Part shown: in pieces, positions 9,462 to 16,926 of the stretch
Layout: each line of letters begins with the position of its first letter
Numbering within the stretch: position 1 is the stretch's first letter
NCBI RefSeq assembly: GCF_014196845.1
Contig: NZ_JACIEM010000004.1
Location: forward strand, 248,001-312,000
Direction of reading: 5' to 3'
From: Aurantimonas endophytica
GTDB taxonomy: Bacteria > Pseudomonadota > Alphaproteobacteria > Rhizobiales > Rhizobiaceae
DNA: 64,000 nt
Translations under genes and position numbers: made by a program
The notes under the pieces: generated by a model
The model's input: the letters and a program-made list of their open reading frames with translations, nothing else
Databases searched by the model: none
What the model was told of the DNA's origin: nothing

Positions 9462-10337
9462 TCATCGCACCGCCTCCGGCCCGCCATCCCCGACATGTCC
9501 CGCCTCGCGGCGCGTCTCGCACCAGTCGGTGTCGGAGCAGACGAACATCCGGCCGCCTCTGTCGTCGGTGACGACCTCGTCGAGATAGACGTTTTCCGCC
9601 CCGCACAGCGCGCATGGTTTTTCGAAGCGCTGCACCGCGAAGGGATGATCCTCGAAGTCGAGGCTGACGACGTCGGTAAACGGCGGCAGCGCGTAGATAC
9701 GCTTCTCGCGGCCGGCGCCGAAGAGCTGCAGGGCCGGCGAGCGGTGCAGTTTCGGGTTGTCGAATTTCGGGATCGGCGAGGGGTCCATAACGTAGCGCCC
9801 CTCGACCTTCACCGGATAGGCGTAGGTCGTGGCGATGTGGCCGTGCCGGGCGATGTCCTCGTAGAGCTTGACGTGCATCAGCCCGTATTCCTCCAGCGCG
9901 TGCATCACCCGCGTCTCGGTCTCGCGCGGCTCGAGGAAGCGCAGCGGCTCGGGGATCGGCACCTGGAAGACCAGCGTCTGGCCGGCGGTCAGCGGCGTCT
10001 CCGGCATGCGATGCCGGGTCTGGATGATCGTCGCCAGGTGAGTCTTCGTGGTCGTCGCGACCTTGGCAGTCTTCTCGAAGAAGGCGCGGATCGACACGGC
10101 ATTGGTGGTGTCGTCGGCGCCCTGGTCGATGACCTTGAGAACGTCGTTGGGCCCGATGATCGCCGCGGTCACCTGCACGCCGCCGGTACCCCAGCCATAG
10201 GGCATCGGCATCTCGCGCGAGGCGAACGGCACCTGGTAGCCGGGGATCGCGATCGCCTTCAGGATGGCGCGGCGGATCATCCGCTTGGTCTGCTCGTCGA
10301 GATAGGCGAAGTTGTAGGTCGGAAGCGCCGCCGTCAT
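9462..10337 (-). CDS. phnJ: Carbon-phosphorus lyase PhnJ
   Basis: The 291-residue radical-SAM-type enzyme cleaves the C-P bond of 5-phosphoribosyl 1-phosphonate. The cluster motif CX2CX21C is intact (Cys 242, 245 and 267) and a fourth Cys (273) stands where E. coli has Cys272. The glycine motif IPGYQVPFASREMPMPYGWG is at 31-50. ATG at 10337 gives the family start MTAALPTYNFAYLDEQ. It is cut off from phnI by about 900 bases containing hicAB, and from phnK by the repeat/DUF559 block. Transcription must run through both or start locally. Confidence 0.96.
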   Translation of the reverse strand: MTAALPTYNFAYLDEQTKRMIRRAILKAIAIPGYQVPFASREMPMPYGWGTGGVQVTAAIIGPNDVLKVIDQGADDTTNAVSIRAFFEKTAKVATTTKTHLATIIQTRHRMPETPLTAGQTLVFQVPIPEPLRFLEPRETETRVMHALEEYGLMHVKLYEDIARHGHIATTYAYPVKVEGRYVMDPSPIPKFDNPKLHRSPALQLFGAGREKRIYALPPFTDVVSLDFEDHPFAVQRFEKPCALCGAENVYLDEVVTDDRGGRMFVCSDTDWCETRREAGHVGDGGPEAVR

Positions 10338-10393
10338 CGTGCCGGGCCTTCTGCTGGAATGAAACGCGCGGGAACCCGCGAAGGAGAAAGGCG

Positions 10394-10486
10394 ATGGGAG
10401 CCGGCTGGCTGGCACTCGGCGAACTGGTGGCCATCCTCGGCGGCCTCGCGGTGGGCTGGTATCTGCTGGAACGTGGAGGCCGTTAA
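10394..10486 (+). CDS. 30-residue single-span membrane peptide
   Basis: ATG at 10394 follows AAGGAGAAAG, a strong ribosome binding site, and opens a 30-codon frame ending at TAA 10484-10486. The peptide MGAGWLALGELVAILGGLAV continues into a Trp-Tyr interface and a basic LERGGR tail, so one transmembrane helix fills nearly all of it. It begins 56 bases from the divergent phnJ start and is followed after 90 bases by hicA. I do not recognise a family. The strong start and clean helix suggest it is real. Confidence 0.5.
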   Translation: MGAGWLALGELVAILGGLAVGWYLLERGGR

Positions 10487-10576
10487 CCTTGCGCGTCGCC
10501 ACTCCAGCAGGAGTTGCCAATCGCTCGTATCCGGACAATAATGTCCGAGATTTGAAGCCTTCCCGGAAAGGCGGGG

Positions 10577-10771
10577 ATGACGCGCGAAGCCTTGCTGCGG
10601 GAACTGCGTGCCTACGCTCGGGCGCAAAAGCTGAAGCTCGAAATCGACACGAAGCTCGGCAAGGGCAGCCACTACCGCGTGACGCTCGGCGACAGGCGTA
10701 CGATCATCCAGTCCGGCGAACTCGGTCCCCTGCACGTTCGGACGATCAAGCGCCAGCTCGGGGTCAAGTGA
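10577..10771 (+). CDS. hicA: HicA-type mRNA interferase toxin
   Basis: The 64-residue product has the double-stranded-RNA-binding-like fold of HicA. The catalytic histidine is in GKGSHYRVTL and the strand-turn TIIQSGELGPLHVRTIKRQLG follows. Such toxins cut mRNA independently of the ribosome when released from the antitoxin. The toxin gene precedes the antitoxin, as is usual for hicAB, with a 12-base gap. The pair lies on the strand opposite to phnI and phnJ and separates them. Confidence 0.85.
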   Translation: MTREALLRELRAYARAQKLKLEIDTKLGKGSHYRVTLGDRRTIIQSGELGPLHVRTIKRQLGVK

Positions 10772-10783
10772 GAAGGAAACGCC

Positions 10784-11209
10784 ATGCGCCTGATCTATCC
10801 CGCTCGCCTGGAAGCCGATCCGGATGGCGGCTTCGTCGTGACCTTTCCGGACGTGCCGGAAGCGATCAGCGGCGGAGCGACGCGGGAGTCGGCGATCGGC
10901 GCGGCGAGCGAAGTGCTGGGCATCGCTCTTCGATGGGCCCTGAGGGACGGCAGGGACCTGCCGGCCGCTTCCGAGACGATCGGCGACCTCGCCATTCCCG
11001 TGGGGGCAAGCGATGCGATGAAGCTCGCTGTCTGCGAGGCCTTCCAGCAGAGCGGCATCAGCCAGGCAGAGCTGGCGCGTCGGCTCGGCAAGGACGAGAA
11101 GCTGGTGCGCCGGATCCTCGACCCGGACCATGCGACCAAGCTCGCCATGCTGGAAGCGACGCTCGCCGTGCTCGGCCGCCGTGTTGTCATCGAGACGATC
11201 GCCGCCTGA
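10784..11209 (+). CDS. hicB: HicB-type antitoxin with C-terminal HTH
   Basis: The 141-residue product has an N-terminal HicB strand region (YPARLEADPDGGFVVTFPDVPEAISGG) and a C-terminal helix-turn-helix (GISQAELARRLGKDEKLVRRILD) that would bind the hicAB promoter. This two-domain form is the common repressor-antitoxin type. It ends 32 bases from the end of phnI, with which it converges. The GAAGGAAAC sequence just before the start serves as ribosome binding site. Confidence 0.87.
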   Translation: MRLIYPARLEADPDGGFVVTFPDVPEAISGGATRESAIGAASEVLGIALRWALRDGRDLPAASETIGDLAIPVGASDAMKLAVCEAFQQSGISQAELARRLGKDEKLVRRILDPDHATKLAMLEATLAVLGRRVVIETIAA

Positions 11210-11241
11210 ACCAGACGGCCGTTGCAGTTGCGGCTGGGCGC

Positions 11242-12354
11242 TCATTCGGCTGCGTCCTGCAGCTCGTCGTCGGCTTCGGACGAGGCTGAAGACGCCGCGT
11301 GCTCGCGGCGCATGCGGCGGACGAGGTCGAGTTCGGCCTGGAAGTCGACGTAGTGCGGCAGCTTCAAATGCTCGACGAAACCCGTCGCCTGGACGTTGTC
11401 GGAATGGGCGATGACGAATTCCTCGTCCTGCGCCGGGGCGTTGCGCTCCTCGCCGAACTCGTCTGCCCTGAGCGCCCGGTCGACGAGGCTCATCGCCATC
11501 GCCTTGCGCTCCGACTGGCCGAAGACCAGGCCATAGCCGCGGGTGAACTGCGGCGGCTCTTCGGCGGAACCCTTGAACTGGTTGACCATCTGGCACTCGG
11601 TCAGCCGCACCCGGCCGATGGTGACGGGAAAACCCACTTCCGGCATCTCGATCTCGACATCGACCAGGCCGATGCGGATCTCGCCGACGAAGGGGTGCGA
11701 GCGGCCGAAGCCGCGCTGGGTGGAGTAGGCGAGGGACAGGAGGAACCCTTCGTCGCCGCGCGACAGCGCCTGCAGCCGAAGATCGCGGCCGGCCGGAAAC
11801 TCCAGCGGCTCGCGGGTGAGGTCGCCCGGCTCGCCGGCCTCGGCCGCAGCGTCGGGCTCGATCAAGCCGTCCTCGCCGAGGATGTCGGTGACCCGCGCGC
11901 AGCGCTCGCCCGGCCAGTCGCGCCGGGCCCCCGGCTCGACCGTCTCGTCGCCGGCCATCGACGGGTCGATCAGCCGGTGCGTGTAGTCGAAGGTCGGCCC
12001 GAGCAGCTGGCCGCCCGGCAGGTCCTTGTAGGTCGCCGAGACGCGGCGCTCGATGCGCATCGCGCCGGTGTCGACCGGCACCGAATAGCCGAAGCGCGGC
12101 AGCGTCGTGCGATAGGCGCGGATCAGGAAGATCGCCTCGATCAGGTCGCCGCGCGCCTGGCGCACCGCCATCGCCGCGAGTTCGGGATCGTAGAGCGAGC
12201 CCTCGGCCATCGCCCGGTCGACGGCGAGCGCCAGCTGGCCCGCGATCTGCGCTAGCGTCAGCGCCGGGACATTGCGGTCGCCGCGGCGGCGATCGGCGAG
12301 CAGGCGGTGGGCGGCGCCGATGGCGGCCTCGCCTCCCTTGACGGCGACATACAT
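11242..12354 (-). CDS. phnI: C-P lyase core subunit PhnI
   Basis: The 370-residue subunit of the PhnGHI nucleosidase/transferase replaces adenine of ATP with the phosphonate. It begins MYVAVKGGEAAIGAAHRLL, the family start, at ATG 12354, one base after the phnH stop. Conserved stretches include GSLYDPELAAMAVRQARGD, LQRGFGRSHPFVGEIRIG and the EFVIAHSDNVQATGFVEHLKLPHYVDFQ region near the end. Length is near that of E. coli (354). A Glu/Asp-rich tail ends the protein. hicB converges on it. Confidence 0.95.
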   Translation of the reverse strand: MYVAVKGGEAAIGAAHRLLADRRRGDRNVPALTLAQIAGQLALAVDRAMAEGSLYDPELAAMAVRQARGDLIEAIFLIRAYRTTLPRFGYSVPVDTGAMRIERRVSATYKDLPGGQLLGPTFDYTHRLIDPSMAGDETVEPGARRDWPGERCARVTDILGEDGLIEPDAAAEAGEPGDLTREPLEFPAGRDLRLQALSRGDEGFLLSLAYSTQRGFGRSHPFVGEIRIGLVDVEIEMPEVGFPVTIGRVRLTECQMVNQFKGSAEEPPQFTRGYGLVFGQSERKAMAMSLVDRALRADEFGEERNAPAQDEEFVIAHSDNVQATGFVEHLKLPHYVDFQAELDLVRRMRREHAASSASSEADDELQDAAE

Positions 12355-12355
12355 C

Positions 12356-12964
12356 TCAGCGCTCCGCGATCTGTGTGGTGCGCGGCAGGCCGAGTGCCTC
12401 GCCGCCGGCAACGAGCAGCACGTCGATGCCGCAGGGATAGAGGCCGCGATTGCCGGCCCAGTCCGAAAGGAAGCACTCCGGCAGGCCCTGCGGACTGGCG
12501 GAAGCCTCCGTCTCGATGCCGGGCCCGGTGAGCCGCAGCGTCGCGCCGCCGCGCAGCTCCGGCAGGCAGAGGATCAGCGTCGCCGAGCGGTCGGGGAAGT
12601 CGGCCGTGCCGACGGCGAAGCGCGACAGCGACGGCAGCGCGGATGGCTCGCAGATCAGCGCGAAGGACGCCGCCACGGGATCGGCAAGGATCGCCGCGCC
12701 GGTATGGAAGATCAGCCAGTCGGCGATGCCGGTGGCCTTCGCCGCTTCGTCGAGCCAGACCGGCGTGTCGTAGTCGGCCAGCGCGGCCAGAAAGGCGCCG
12801 GCCGCCGGCGGGACGGGAGCGGGAGGCTGTGCAAGGCCTTCGAGTTCGACGATCGTGCCGGGGCGGGCAAAGGCGCCCATGATCGCGGAAAACGCCGCCT
12901 GGGCGTCGAAGACCGGGTCGGCGAAGCCGCCTTCCAGCGGGGCGGAAGCCATCGTGTCGGCCAT
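12356..12964 (-). CDS. phnH: C-P lyase core subunit PhnH
   Basis: The 202-residue subunit of the C-P lyase core has the usual start (LEGGFADPVFDAQAAFSAIMGAFARPG) and the middle motif LIFHTGAAILADP. It ends DVLLVAGGEALGLPRTT, as in most PhnH proteins. Its start overlaps the phnG stop (ATGA) and it ends one base before phnI, so phnGHI form a tightly coupled unit. Confidence 0.95.
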   Translation of the reverse strand: MADTMASAPLEGGFADPVFDAQAAFSAIMGAFARPGTIVELEGLAQPPAPVPPAAGAFLAALADYDTPVWLDEAAKATGIADWLIFHTGAAILADPVAASFALICEPSALPSLSRFAVGTADFPDRSATLILCLPELRGGATLRLTGPGIETEASASPQGLPECFLSDWAGNRGLYPCGIDVLLVAGGEALGLPRTTQIAER

Positions 12965-13431
12965 CAGTCGTCTCCCCGGACCATGGTGAAGAAGTCGACC
13001 CGCGTCGCTTCCGTTTCCTCGGCGGAGTGCCGGTCTGCCTCCGCCTGCCTCTGCAGCGCCGGCTCGACGACCTCCGCCTCGATTGCGGCGCGCCAGTCGT
13101 CACGCTGCCAGCCGGCATCGAGCTGGGCGGCAAGCCGTGCATGGTCGGTGTCGCGGCCGAGCACCATCGCGTGGCCGACTTCGCCCGAGGCGAGGCGGAC
13201 GCTGGCTCTCGTGACGCTGGCTTCGCCGAGATTGAACGGCGCGCCACCGCCGCCGATCCGGCCGCGCAGCATCACCAGTCCGGCTTCGGGACCACGCAGG
13301 CTGGTGGCCGTCGTCTCGCCGGCGATGGCGTCCCAGGCGGCGGCGAGCGTCGGGGCGTCGCTGGCGGCGAAGGCGCCCATGGCGCGGCGGCGGGCGGTCT
13401 GGTCGGACGGATGGCCGGGAGCGGCTGACAT
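12964..13431 (-). CDS. phnG: C-P lyase core subunit PhnG
   Basis: The 155-residue first subunit of the C-P lyase core carries the family blocks PEAGLVMLRGRIGGGGAPFNLGE and GEVGHAMVLGRD, then the EATRVDFFTMVRGDD tail. It heads the operon facing away from phnF. Between the two starts lie an inverted repeat likely bound by PhnF (13451-13466) and a PhoB-type repeat pair (13502-13519). Confidence 0.95.
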   Translation of the reverse strand: MSAAPGHPSDQTARRRAMGAFAASDAPTLAAAWDAIAGETTATSLRGPEAGLVMLRGRIGGGGAPFNLGEASVTRASVRLASGEVGHAMVLGRDTDHARLAAQLDAGWQRDDWRAAIEAEVVEPALQRQAEADRHSAEETEATRVDFFTMVRGDD

Positions 13432-13450
13432 GAAGGCTTCGTTCCTATTA

Positions 13451-13466
13451 GTCTATTGGAGTAGAC
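13451..13466. promoter_or_regulatory. Inverted repeat before phnG, probable PhnF operator
   Basis: GTCTA and TAGAC face each other around TTGGAG. The half-sites resemble the GTATAGAC core of known PhnF boxes, but the spacing is wider. It ends 20 bases from the phnG start, so it probably overlaps or follows the transcription start, where a repressor would block. Confidence 0.45.
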
Positions 13467-13501
13467 AACTAGATCTGTTAGATGATGGATACACCCGCCA
13501 C

Positions 13502-13519
13502 GATGACGTGACAATGACG
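13502..13519 (-). promoter_or_regulatory. PhoB-box-like repeat before phnG
   Basis: On the minus strand CGTCATT and CGTCATC are spaced by 4 bases, the 11-base period of Pho boxes. It is 71-88 bases before the phnG start, upstream of the putative PhnF site, so PhoB activation and PhnF repression could act together. Confidence 0.6.
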
Positions 13520-13548
13520 ATCGTGCGGCGGACCGCAGGAGCATGACC

Positions 13549-14274
13549 ATGGACGACACAGCCGACGGGATCGCGCGCTGGCGGAAGGTCGCCGACGAAA
13601 TCCGCGCGATGATCGGTGCCGCCGGGGCGGGCGGACCTGACAAGCTGCCGGTCGAGACCGAGCTGGCCGCCCGCTTCGGCGTCAACCGCCACACGGTGCG
13701 CCGCGCGATCGCGGCGCTGGCGGCCGAAGGGCTGCTGCGGCCGGAGCGCGGCCGGGGCACCTTCGTCGAGCGCCGGCCCGAGCGGATCGTGTATCCGGTC
13801 GGTGCCCGCACGCGATTCACCGAGAACGTCTCGCAGAACGCCCGCCAGGCGGCGGGTCGGCTCATCGGCTCCAGCCGGGAGGGCGCCGACCGGCATGTCG
13901 CCGGCCGGTTGCAGCTTGCTCCAGGCGCGGCGCTCGTCCGGCTCGAAAGCCTCAACGTCGCCGACGGCGTCCCGCTGTCGGTGGCCACCAGCTGGTTTCC
14001 GGCCGAGCGCTTCCCGCGCATCGTCGCCGCCTATGCCGAGACCGGCTCGATCACCAAGGCGCTCGCCGCCCACGGCGTCGAGGACTATCGCCGCCGCAGC
14101 ACACGAATCACCGCCGAGCGCGTCTCGCACGACGACGCCGAGCATCTCGGATGCGCGGCGGACGCGATCGTCATCGTGTCGGAATCGGCGAACTACGATG
14201 CCGATGGCGTGCCGATCCAGTTCTCCCGCAGCCGCTTCCTGGCCGACCGGGTGGAGCTCGTCTTCGACAGCTGA
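13549..14274 (+). CDS. phnF: GntR/HutC-family phosphonate regulator PhnF
   Basis: The 241-residue regulator has an N-terminal winged helix (LPVETELAARFGVNRHTVRRAIAALAAEGLLRPERGRGTFV) and a C-terminal UTRA ligand domain ending FSRSRFLADRVELVFDS, the typical PhnF end. It probably represses the divergent phnG operon. ATG at 13549 is preferred because AGGAG lies 7 bases before it, whereas the ATG at 13543 has only one base of spacing. This removes two residues from the longer frame. Confidence 0.92.
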   Translation: MDDTADGIARWRKVADEIRAMIGAAGAGGPDKLPVETELAARFGVNRHTVRRAIAALAAEGLLRPERGRGTFVERRPERIVYPVGARTRFTENVSQNARQAAGRLIGSSREGADRHVAGRLQLAPGAALVRLESLNVADGVPLSVATSWFPAERFPRIVAAYAETGSITKALAAHGVEDYRRRSTRITAERVSHDDAEHLGCAADAIVIVSESANYDADGVPIQFSRSRFLADRVELVFDS

Positions 14275-14339
14275 GCGCGGGGTCATGAGGCCACCGGCCC
14301 ATCGTGCCGCAGTCGGTCCATCACCATCCGGCCGCCGCC

Positions 14340-15146
14340 CTACTGGAACCGGGCGCGCAGCCGGTCGGTGAAATACTCCATCACCAAGACGATCACGAAG
14401 ATGGCGAGGATGATCGCCGAGGCGTTGCGGTACTGGAACAGGTCGAAGGCGACCTTCAGCTCCTGGCCGATGCCGCCGGCACCGACGAGGCCCAGCACCA
14501 CCGAGGAGCGGACGCCCTTCTCGAAGGCGAACAGCGAGCTGTTGATCAGCGTCGGCATGATGCTCGGCAGCGTCGCGCCGAACAGCACGCTCACCTGCGA
14601 CGCACCGATCGCCCTGAGCGCCTCCTGCGGCTTCTTGTCGGCCTCCTCCATCGCTTCGGCGAAGAACCGGCCGCAGAAGCCGACCGTATCGACGACGATG
14701 GTCATCGTGCCGGCGACGGCGCCGAGCCCGACCGTCGAGACGAAGATCAGCGCCCAGACCAGGTCCGGCACGGTGCGGAACAGCGAGATCAGCGCACGCG
14801 GCAGCTGCCGGAACGCGCCGAGCGGCGAGATGCCGCGCGCCGCGAGCCAGCCCATCGGCAGGCTGATGACGACGCCGATGACCGTGCCGACCAGCGCGAT
14901 CTGCAGGGTCTCGAGGATGCGCCAGCCCATGCGCTGCAGGAACGCCGGCTCGACGTTCGGCGGCAGCATCCGGCCGACCAGGTCCATCATCCGCGGCGCG
15001 CCGGCGGCGAGCCGCTCGGGCGACGGCCCGACCTCGCCGAGCGAGACGAGGAACACCGCGGCGAAGGCGACGAGCAGGGTGAAGGTGACCGGCGAGATCG
15101 ACGGCAGGCGCGAGGGTGCGCGCGGCGGGACGGAGGCCTCAGCCAT
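14340..15146 (-). CDS. phnE: Second phosphonate-type ABC permease (PhnE-like)
   Basis: The 268-residue permease has about six hydrophobic segments. The coupling loop is QEALRAIGASQVSVLFGATLPS, followed by LGLVGAGGIGQELKVAF, as in PhnE proteins, yet it differs clearly from the copy at 3480-4301. Its start overlaps the end of the ATPase gene by 8 bases. It is the last gene of a three-gene transporter unit that faces away from a phnM paralogue. Confidence 0.9.
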   Translation of the reverse strand: MAEASVPPRAPSRLPSISPVTFTLLVAFAAVFLVSLGEVGPSPERLAAGAPRMMDLVGRMLPPNVEPAFLQRMGWRILETLQIALVGTVIGVVISLPMGWLAARGISPLGAFRQLPRALISLFRTVPDLVWALIFVSTVGLGAVAGTMTIVVDTVGFCGRFFAEAMEEADKKPQEALRAIGASQVSVLFGATLPSIMPTLINSSLFAFEKGVRSSVVLGLVGAGGIGQELKVAFDLFQYRNASAIILAIFVIVLVMEYFTDRLRARFQ

Positions 15147-15972
15147 GGAAGACGTCTTCCATCTGCTGCCGGCAGACCATCGCGGTCGGAAGGTCGAAAT
15201 GCACCCGGCCGGCCTTCAGCGCGATGATCCGGTCCGAGTAGTTCAGCGCGTGCTCCATGTCGTGCGTCGTGTAGACCAGCGTGATGCCGTGCTCGGAAGC
15301 GAGGTCGGAGAAGATCGTCATGATCTCCCGCCCGACGGCCGGGTCGAGGCTTGCGGCGGGTTCGTCGGCGATCAAGAGCTTCGGCTTGCGGATCAGCGCC
15401 CGCGCGATGGCGATGCGCTGCGCCTGGCCGCCGGAGAGCTGGTCGGCGCGGGAAGATGCCTTGTCGGCGAGCCGGACTTCGGCGAGCACGGCCATCGCCT
15501 CCTCGCGCCAGTCCTCGCGCGCCAGCGAATGGTGCCAGGCCCGCCAGCCGCCGGGCAGGCCGAGCTTGCCCTGGATGACGTTGGTCAGCACCGTCTGCCG
15601 ACCGACCAGCCCATGGTTCTGGAAGACGAAGCCGATCTGCCGCCGCAGGCGCTGCAGCTGCGTCGCGCTCGGCGCCGATTGGAAGGTCTCGCCGAGCGTC
15701 ATGATCTCGCCGTTGCTCAGCGGCAGCAGGCCGACGAGGCATTTCAGCAGCGTCGACTTGCCGGCGCCGTTCGACCCGATCAGCGCAACGCGCTGATCGG
15801 ATTTGATGTCGATCTTCAGCCCGGCGAAGACAGGCTTCCCGTTCGCATAGGACTTGCCGAGATCGCGGGTGCTGATGATGGTCGAGGCCGGGACACCGTC
15901 CATCGCCTGCAGCACCTCGACGGGCGGCCGATAGCGGCTGCCCGTCGCGTTTTCGTCCAAGGCGGCGCTCAT
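15139..15972 (-). CDS. phnC: Second phosphonate-type ABC ATPase (PhnC-like)
   Basis: The 277-residue ATPase has Walker A GSNGAGKST, signature LSGGQAQRIAIARAL and Walker B LLIADEPAASLDP. The N-terminus has an extra 35 residues before the first strand. A Gln-loop segment FQNHGLVGRQTVLTNV matches PhnC. The start at 15972 overlaps the stop of the binding-protein gene (ATGA), fixing it. Confidence 0.9.
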   Translation of the reverse strand: MSAALDENATGSRYRPPVEVLQAMDGVPASTIISTRDLGKSYANGKPVFAGLKIDIKSDQRVALIGSNGAGKSTLLKCLVGLLPLSNGEIMTLGETFQSAPSATQLQRLRRQIGFVFQNHGLVGRQTVLTNVIQGKLGLPGGWRAWHHSLAREDWREEAMAVLAEVRLADKASSRADQLSGGQAQRIAIARALIRKPKLLIADEPAASLDPAVGREIMTIFSDLASEHGITLVYTTHDMEHALNYSDRIIALKAGRVHFDLPTAMVCRQQMEDVFHG

Positions 15973-16826
15973 TCGACGAAGGCGGTGAAGGTGTCGACGC
16001 CGATCGTGCGGTACATCGAGCGCACGTAATCGTATTCGCTGTCGTCGATGTCGGTGAGGAACGTGCCGCCCTTGAACTTCTGGTTGTCTTCGCCTTTCAG
16101 CACGGCGCCCATCAGCGCGTTGCCGTTCTCCAGGAAGGCCTCGCGGATCTTCTCGAAGATTTCCTCCGGAATGTCCTTGCGGGCGACGAGGATGTCGTTC
16201 GGCAGGTCGCGGCCGCGGGCGACGACGGCGAAGGCTTGGTCGGGGAAGGCCTCGCGGATCGAGTTGAGGTGCCCGAAATTCAGCCCCATCGCGGCGATGT
16301 CGCCGCGGATCAGCGCTTCGGCCGCGACGTTGCGCGAGATGATCACCGGCTCGTAGTCCTCGCCATAGACGACGCCCTGGTCGGCGAGCGCTTGTGCGGG
16401 TCCGAGATGCTGCGAGGTCGAGCCGACCGAGCCGAAAGCGACCTTCTTGCCCTTCACGTCCTCGATGCTGCGGATCGGGCCGTTCGCCATGACGGCGATC
16501 TGGGCGAAATAGTCGGGGCGCTGCCAGGCGACGACGATCCGCGGATCGCTGAGTTCCTTCATCACCACGTATTCGGCCGGGCCGGTCAGCACCAGCTCGA
16601 CCTGGCCGGCGTTCAGCGCCTCGACGGCCGCGGTGCGCGAGCTGACGGCGATGAGCTCGATGTCCAGCCCGGTCTCGGCTTCGAGCGCTTCCTGGAAGCC
16701 GCCGAATTCCTGCTGCAGGGCTTCCAGCCCCTCGATGTCGGTGACGGCGAAGCGTACCGGGTCGGCGTGGGCCGAAACCGTTGCCGCCACCGTGGCGGCG
16801 AGGGCGAAAACCAGGGAACGAAGCAT
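15969..16826 (-). CDS. phnD: Second phosphonate-type binding protein (PhnD-like)
   Basis: The 285-residue protein has a Sec signal (MLRSLVFALAATVAATVSAHA) and the PhnD/PtxB fold: SSRTAAVEALNAGQVELVLTGPAEYVVM, KGKKVAFGSVGSTSQHLGP, then NRDIAAMG-type ligand loops. It is 50 residues shorter than the first PhnD and lacks the charged C-terminal helix. It is the first gene of the second transporter unit, 100 bases from the divergent phnM-like gene. The ligand could be a phosphonate, phosphonate ester or phosphite. Confidence 0.88.
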   Translation of the reverse strand: MLRSLVFALAATVAATVSAHADPVRFAVTDIEGLEALQQEFGGFQEALEAETGLDIELIAVSSRTAAVEALNAGQVELVLTGPAEYVVMKELSDPRIVVAWQRPDYFAQIAVMANGPIRSIEDVKGKKVAFGSVGSTSQHLGPAQALADQGVVYGEDYEPVIISRNVAAEALIRGDIAAMGLNFGHLNSIREAFPDQAFAVVARGRDLPNDILVARKDIPEEIFEKIREAFLENGNALMGAVLKGEDNQKFKGGTFLTDIDDSEYDYVRSMYRTIGVDTFTAFVE

Positions 16827-16840
16827 TTTTGACGGTCCTT

Positions 16841-16852
16841 CTGTATAGACAG
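16841..16852. promoter_or_regulatory. PhnF-type operator 1 (CTGTATAGACAG)
   Basis: The 12-base box CTGTATAGACAG occurs here and again 32 bases on, identical in both places. The core GTATAGAC equals the core of the PhnF box described in mycobacteria (TGGTATAGACCA). It is 15 bases before the PhnD-like start, a repressor position. Confidence 0.75.
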
Positions 16853-16872
16853 GAGAGTGGGTTCGGGGTTAC

Positions 16873-16884
16873 CTGTATAGACAG
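16873..16884. promoter_or_regulatory. PhnF-type operator 2 (CTGTATAGACAG)
   Basis: This is the second identical copy of the box at 16841. The 32-base centre-to-centre distance is three helical turns, which lets two dimers sit on the same face. It lies between both divergent starts, so the GntR protein at 18116-18886 could control both directions. Confidence 0.75.
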
Positions 16885-16886
16885 CA

Positions 16887-16904
16887 GATGACGCGTCGAT
16901 GACA
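16887..16904 (-). promoter_or_regulatory. PhoB-box-like repeat before the second phn transporter
   Basis: On the minus strand TGTCATC and CGTCATC are separated by 4 bases, the same 11-base period as before phnC and phnG. The order (Pho box farther out, operators nearer the gene) repeats that of the phnG promoter. Confidence 0.6.
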
Positions 16905-16926
16905 CGCGAGGACGAGGCGGCGGACA

